A stretch of DNA of 64,000 bases from an uncultured Sutterella sp. GTDB lineage: Bacteria > Pseudomonadota > Gammaproteobacteria > Burkholderiales > Burkholderiaceae_F. A program made the position numbers and the translations under genes. The notes under the pieces were generated by a model. That model did no database searches and was not told where the DNA came from. It was given only the letters and a program-made list of their open reading frames with translations. Position 1 is the stretch's first letter. Each line of letters starts with the position of its first letter. The stretch lies in contig CAJKMT010000002.1 in assembly GCA_905201055.1 (NCBI GenBank), forward strand, positions 1 to 64,000, given 5' to 3'. Of the stretch, positions 60,769-64,000 are shown in pieces.

Positions 60769-62040
60769 ATGCATGTATCGGCACATCGGGCATTCGGGCT
60801 TTTGCGGGAGCTGGGATATGAGCGGGTGAGCGGCTCCGCGCAGGAGCGGGCAGTGGCCCAGCGGCTGCTGGAGGAAGTCCAGGGGGCGGGCGTAGCGGCG
60901 CACCTGGAGGAATTTTCCGTGCCCTGCGGGCGCGTGAAGCACGCCCGGCTGAAGGTGACCGAACCCTACGAAAAGGAGTATGAAGTCACCGGCTACCAGC
61001 GTGCCCGCTCCACCCCGGCAGAAGGGCTGGACGGAGCATTCTACTACGCGGAAAATGTGTTGCCCGCGCACCTGCAGCAGGCCGCTGGCAAAATCGTATT
61101 GATCAACGGCCGGTTGCGCCGCAAGGATTATGAGGCCCTGCAAAAGGCGGGGGTAGCGGCCATCCTGACCTTTTCCGGCAGCACCCTGGACCGCCGCAGC
61201 GAAACGGACTGCGACATCCGCAAGCTGCGGGAAACCCTCACCGAGACCTTCGGGGACGCGGTGGCCCTGAACCTGCGGGCGGCGGACGCGGCGGAAATGG
61301 TGCGCCGGGGCGCGAAAACGCTGCATCTGGAGCTGGAGGGCGAAAGCTATGACGGCGTGAGCCAGAACGTCTGCGCAGAGATTCCTGGCACGGATCGGCC
61401 CCAGGAGATCATCTCCTTCGGCGCGCATTACGACAGCGTGTATTTTTCCTCCGGCGTGTACGATAACCTGTCCGGCAGCGTCATCCTGCTGGAACTGCTG
61501 CGGTACTTCGCCGCGCATCCGCCCCGCCGGACGCTGAAGTTCAACTGGTTCGGCTCGGAGGAACAGGGCCTGCTGGGCAGCAAGGCCTGGACCGCCGCCC
61601 ATGCGGATGAGCTGGACAAGCATCTGCTGATGATTAACCTGGACGTGGCAGGCGCCACCCTGGGCCAAAACAGCGCGCCGGTGCTGGCCACTCCCGCCGC
61701 CACCGCCTACGTGGATGGCCTGATGCGGGAGATGGGCACGGCCTGCCTGGTCAAGTCCGACATATACTCCAGCGACTGCATCCCCTTCGCGGATCACGGC
61801 GTACCGGCGGTGAACCTGTGCCGCTTCGGCGCGCCGGGGGCCAACTATATCCATGACCGCCGGGACAGCCTGAAAAGCGGCTACCTGGATGAGCACGCCC
61901 TGGACATCACCCTGCAGCAGGCGCTGTTCCTGGCCTGCCGGGTGGTGAACGCGGAGGTATTCCCCATTGCCCGGGAGATCAGTGACGAGATCCGGCAGAA
62001 GGTGGATGAATATCTTTTCCGCAAGGAGCCCAAGGATTGA
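60769..62040 (+). CDS. M28-family metallopeptidase (aminopeptidase-like)
   Basis: 423 residues. Two-zinc ligands are present: FGAHYDSVYFSSGVYDNLSG (His, Asp), FGSEEQGLLGSKA (Glu pair), INLDVAG and the late His in NYIHDRRDSLKSG. A PA-like insert lies around residues 115-155 (GKIVLINGRLRRKDYEAL). No signal peptide, so it should be cytoplasmic. ATG 60769 follows AAGGAGGG by 9 bases; the ATG at 60733 lies inside the promoter. The substrate is unknown. It is divergent from the ppk start. Firmicute-type codon use. Confidence 0.85.
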   Translation: MHVSAHRAFGLLRELGYERVSGSAQERAVAQRLLEEVQGAGVAAHLEEFSVPCGRVKHARLKVTEPYEKEYEVTGYQRARSTPAEGLDGAFYYAENVLPAHLQQAAGKIVLINGRLRRKDYEALQKAGVAAILTFSGSTLDRRSETDCDIRKLRETLTETFGDAVALNLRAADAAEMVRRGAKTLHLELEGESYDGVSQNVCAEIPGTDRPQEIISFGAHYDSVYFSSGVYDNLSGSVILLELLRYFAAHPPRRTLKFNWFGSEEQGLLGSKAWTAAHADELDKHLLMINLDVAGATLGQNSAPVLATPAATAYVDGLMREMGTACLVKSDIYSSDCIPFADHGVPAVNLCRFGAPGANYIHDRRDSLKSGYLDEHALDITLQQALFLACRVVNAEVFPIAREISDEIRQKVDEYLFRKEPKD

Positions 62041-62196
62041 GCCCCCTGCGCCGGTGAAGGCGGCGTCGCCTTTCCCCGGTGGAAGGAATTGCCCCGCGGG
62101 CGCAGAATATAAACGGTTGGAGTTTTGAAGCGGCGGGCCACAGCCCGTAGGCCGCGCCTTGCCTGGGTGCGGACACGGAAACCCAAGGAGGACGGC

Positions 62197-62544
62197 ATGG
62201 GAAAGATTATCGCGGAAATGGCGGCCACCATTGCGGTGGTACCCCTTTGCGCCACCTATCTGCCGGGCATCCACTGCGCCAATGTGGAGTTCGGGGTGGT
62301 AACCGGCCTGGCGCTGGCGATACTGTACCTGCTGCTGCGGCCCATCGCCCGGGCGCTCACGGGACTCATCGGGTGCCTGACCTTTGGGCTGACAAACATT
62401 CTGGTGGATGCGGGGCTGGTGCTGCTGTGCGCCAACGTCATGAAAGAGGGATTCCGCGTGGACTCCTTCTGGTGGGCGCTGGCCCTGGCCCTGGCCATCA
62501 ACGCGGCCCGGGCGGTCCTGGGCGGTCTATTCAAAAAGAAGTAA
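62197..62544 (+). CDS. YvlD / phage holin family 4 membrane protein
   Basis: 115 residues with three or four membrane segments: IAEMAATIAVVPLCATYLPG, GLALAILYLLLRPIARALTG, LIGCLTFGLTNILVDAGLVLL and SFWWALALALAINAARAVLGG. The LLRPI...L...LTFGLT pattern is that of the mycobacterial-phage-holin-IV/YvlD family, which is mostly chromosomal and of unknown function. ATG follows AAGGAGG by 5 bases. The gap of 156 bases after the peptidase holds a GC-rich imperfect hairpin without a U-tract. rpiB follows after 20 bases. Confidence 0.8.
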   Translation: MGKIIAEMAATIAVVPLCATYLPGIHCANVEFGVVTGLALAILYLLLRPIARALTGLIGCLTFGLTNILVDAGLVLLCANVMKEGFRVDSFWWALALALAINAARAVLGGLFKKK

Positions 62545-62564
62545 ACGCGGGAGGAAAAAACGGC

Positions 62565-63011
62565 ATGATTGCGCTGGCATGCGACCATACGGGCATTGAA
62601 CTGAAACAGGAAATCAAAAAGCTGCTGGATGAAATGGGTCTGACCTACAAGGACTTTGGTACCAACGAGCCGGTGAGCTGCGACTACCCCATTTACGGCT
62701 ACCGGGCGGCCAAGGCCGTGGCCCAGGGCGAGTGCGACCGGGGCTTCCTGATCTGCGGCACGGGCATCGGCATCGGCATTGCCGCCAGCAAGGTGAAGGG
62801 CATCCGCGTGTGCACCTGCTCGGACGTATACTCGGCGGAGCTGAGCAAGCGTCACAACAACAGCAATATCCTGACCATGGGCGCCCGGGTGGTGGGCGTG
62901 GATCTGGCCAAGATGATCGCCACCCACTGGCTCACCGCCGAGTTTGAGGGCGGAAGGCACCAGCGCCGGGTGGACGAAATCACCGCCATCGAAAACGGCG
63001 AGGAGCTGTAA
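62565..63011 (+). CDS. rpiB: Ribose-5-phosphate isomerase B
   Basis: 148 residues, RpiB/LacAB family length. The N-terminal IALACDHTG, the catalytic Cys64 in LICGTGIGIGIAASK, and RHNNSN with His95 match. It interconverts ribose-5-P and ribulose-5-P, or a related sugar phosphate; allose-type specificity cannot be excluded. ATG lies 10 bases after GGGAGG. A terminator follows. Confidence 0.9.
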   Translation: MIALACDHTGIELKQEIKKLLDEMGLTYKDFGTNEPVSCDYPIYGYRAAKAVAQGECDRGFLICGTGIGIGIAASKVKGIRVCTCSDVYSAELSKRHNNSNILTMGARVVGVDLAKMIATHWLTAEFEGGRHQRRVDEITAIENGEEL

Positions 63012-63026
63012 AAAAGAAACGGCGAA

Positions 63027-63081
63027 GCGGGTTCTCTCACGCTGAAAAGCATGGCAAGCGTGAAGAGATCCCGCTTTTTTT
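63027..63081 (+). terminator. Terminator after rpiB
   Basis: GCGGGTTCTCTCACGCT (63027-63043) pairs with AGCGTGAAGAGATCCCGC (63057-63074) with one mismatch and a bulge, followed by TTTTTTT. Confidence 0.9.
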
Positions 63082-63128
63082 CACAAAAACACGCTTTTCC
63101 GCGGAGTACCTAGTCGTTTTTTGGGGAA

Positions 63129-63157
63129 TGGACAGCCGGGCTGCAAAAAGGTATAAT
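63129..63157 (+). promoter_or_regulatory. Sigma-A-type promoter for the GH88/105 gene
   Basis: TGGACA and a perfect TATAAT separated by 17 bases, 131 bases upstream of the start. The long leader has no obvious structured regulator. Confidence 0.75.
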
Positions 63158-63287
63158 GGAAACAGAAATTGTCGCAGCTGGAACAGCGTTGCGCACATCA
63201 TGAAAAATCCTGTGAAAATCCGCCCTGAATCCACCCCCGCACGCAGGCGGACCATGACAAATCATACAAAGGAGGTAAGGATATACC

Positions 63288-64000
63288 ATGGCTACCATAC
63301 AATTTGACCGGGAGGAAGTGCTCCAAGCCATCGATGCGGTGGCACGTCAAACCATGAACATGGATATGCCCTGGGACTGGCCCTGTGGCGTGGCCTATTA
63401 CGGCCTGTGCGAGGCAGCCCGGGCCACTGGCCGGGAGGAATACCTGCAGCTGATGAAAGAGCGGGTGGATGAATATATCGAGCTGGGCCTGCCGGGCTGG
63501 ACCGTGAACACCTGCGCCATGGGGCATGCCATGCTCACCCTGCACCAGTGGACCGGAGACCAGCGCTATAAGGCCATTGCGGAGCAGAAGATCGACTACC
63601 TGTGCAATCAGGCTCCGCGCTTTGGGGATCATGTGCTGCAGCATACCGTATCCGCCAAGAACGATTTTCCCGAGCAGTGCTGGGCGGATACGCTGATGAT
63701 GGCGGCATATTTCATGCTGCGGGCAGGCGTGGCCTGGAACGATCCCGCGCTGGTGGACGACGCCCTGAACCAGTACTACTGGCATATCGCATATCTGCAG
63801 GATAAAAAGACCGGCCTGTGGTACCACGGGTACAACAACATCACCAGGGACCACATGTCCGGCTTCTACTGGGGCCGTGCCAATGCCTGGGCCGCCTTTA
63901 CCATGAGCAAGGTAAACCGTACCCTGCCCGAGTGCTACCTGTACCCCAGATACATGGACGTGGCGGGGTCCCTTACCGAGCAGCTGGCAGCCCTGAAGCG
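63288..64000 (+). CDS. GH88/GH105 unsaturated glycuronyl hydrolase, N-terminal part
   Basis: Cut by the right window edge after 237 codons. DMPWDWPCGVAYYGL, GWTVNTCAMGHAML, the catalytic Asp134 in EQCWADTLMMAA, and LWYHGYN followed by FYWGRANAW are the (alpha/alpha)6-barrel motifs of the YteR-like GH105/GH88 family. These cleave unsaturated uronic acid from pectin or glycosaminoglycan fragments in the cytoplasm. No signal peptide. ATG follows a complete AAAGGAGG. It belongs to the Firmicute side and suggests plant- or host-glycan use. Confidence 0.86.
   Translation, partial: MATIQFDREEVLQAIDAVARQTMNMDMPWDWPCGVAYYGLCEAARATGREEYLQLMKERVDEYIELGLPGWTVNTCAMGHAMLTLHQWTGDQRYKAIAEQKIDYLCNQAPRFGDHVLQHTVSAKNDFPEQCWADTLMMAAYFMLRAGVAWNDPALVDDALNQYYWHIAYLQDKKTGLWYHGYNNITRDHMSGFYWGRANAWAAFTMSKVNRTLPECYLYPRYMDVAGSLTEQLAALK

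Noticed and set aside
60682..62274. A 530-codon open frame on the minus strand
   Set aside because: Antisense to the M28 peptidase gene in GC-rich DNA, no ribosome site and no recognisable domain.
1..64000. tRNA or rRNA genes, CRISPR arrays, intact transposases or prophage
   Set aside because: All gaps over 100 bases were read; no cloverleaf, array, transposase or phage module was recognised.

Overview
The window is a composite. The central block, roughly 597 to 60,400, reads as one continuous stretch of a betaproteobacterial genome of Sutterellaceae type (Sutterella/Parasutterella-like). This placement is inferred from gene content and protein similarity, not from a marker tree. The two ends, 1-596 and about 60,450-64,000, are more GC-rich, use CTG/GAG/CGG-rich codons and have strong AAGGAGG ribosome sites and consensus sigma-A promoters. 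They look like a gut Firmicute (Clostridia type). Both joins fall inside coding sequence: bcp into hisIE on the left, ppk into ppk on the right. They are most simply explained as assembly chimeras and not as a 60-kb transfer.

Layout. 1-596: ends of yaaA and bcp (Firmicute). 576-7740: a complete hisGDCBHAF(I) operon on the minus strand with an unannotated histidine leader peptide and attenuator; hisIE is cut by the left join. 7939-13193: a C4-dicarboxylate/aspartate cluster made of a broken DcuC-type carrier, isoaspartyl dipeptidase, a DSD1-type PLP enzyme and a DcuA/B-type carrier. 13561-19318: a DMT transporter, a candidate structured RNA, a META lipoprotein, DNA polymerase I (with an apparently dead proofreading site) and an MFS transporter. 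19525-25005: a Pho-box-like promoter with alkaline phosphatase, a three-gene ABC exporter unit and a Tat-exported HD-domain protein. 25008-25079: a group II intron 3' remnant.

25344-42816 is mostly housekeeping: a secreted protein and a BPSS1780-type membrane protein, alaS-tusA, metC, hemN divergent from fnr with an FNR box between them, mltD, fabI, nadK, recN, fur divergent from bamE, zapB-zapA, a YecA/SEC-C protein and mnmC. 42990-44177 is an AT-rich AAA/DUF4143 gene, probably acquired. 44250-50903: ettA, a RIO-like kinase operon, two universal stress proteins, tcdA and an MFS transporter. 51088-56743: a complete oligopeptide/dipeptide ABC importer. 56796-60541: ppx and ppk, the latter fused to a Firmicute ppk start. 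60769-64000: Firmicute M28 peptidase, YvlD-like holin-family protein, rpiB and a partial GH88/GH105 hydrolase.

The metabolic picture of the central genome is an anaerobe or microaerophile (O2-independent HemN, FNR, Dcu carriers) that feeds on peptides and amino/dicarboxylic acids (dipeptide importer, isoaspartyl dipeptidase, aspartate/fumarate carriers) and makes its own histidine. No CRISPR array, tRNA, rRNA or intact insertion sequence was seen.
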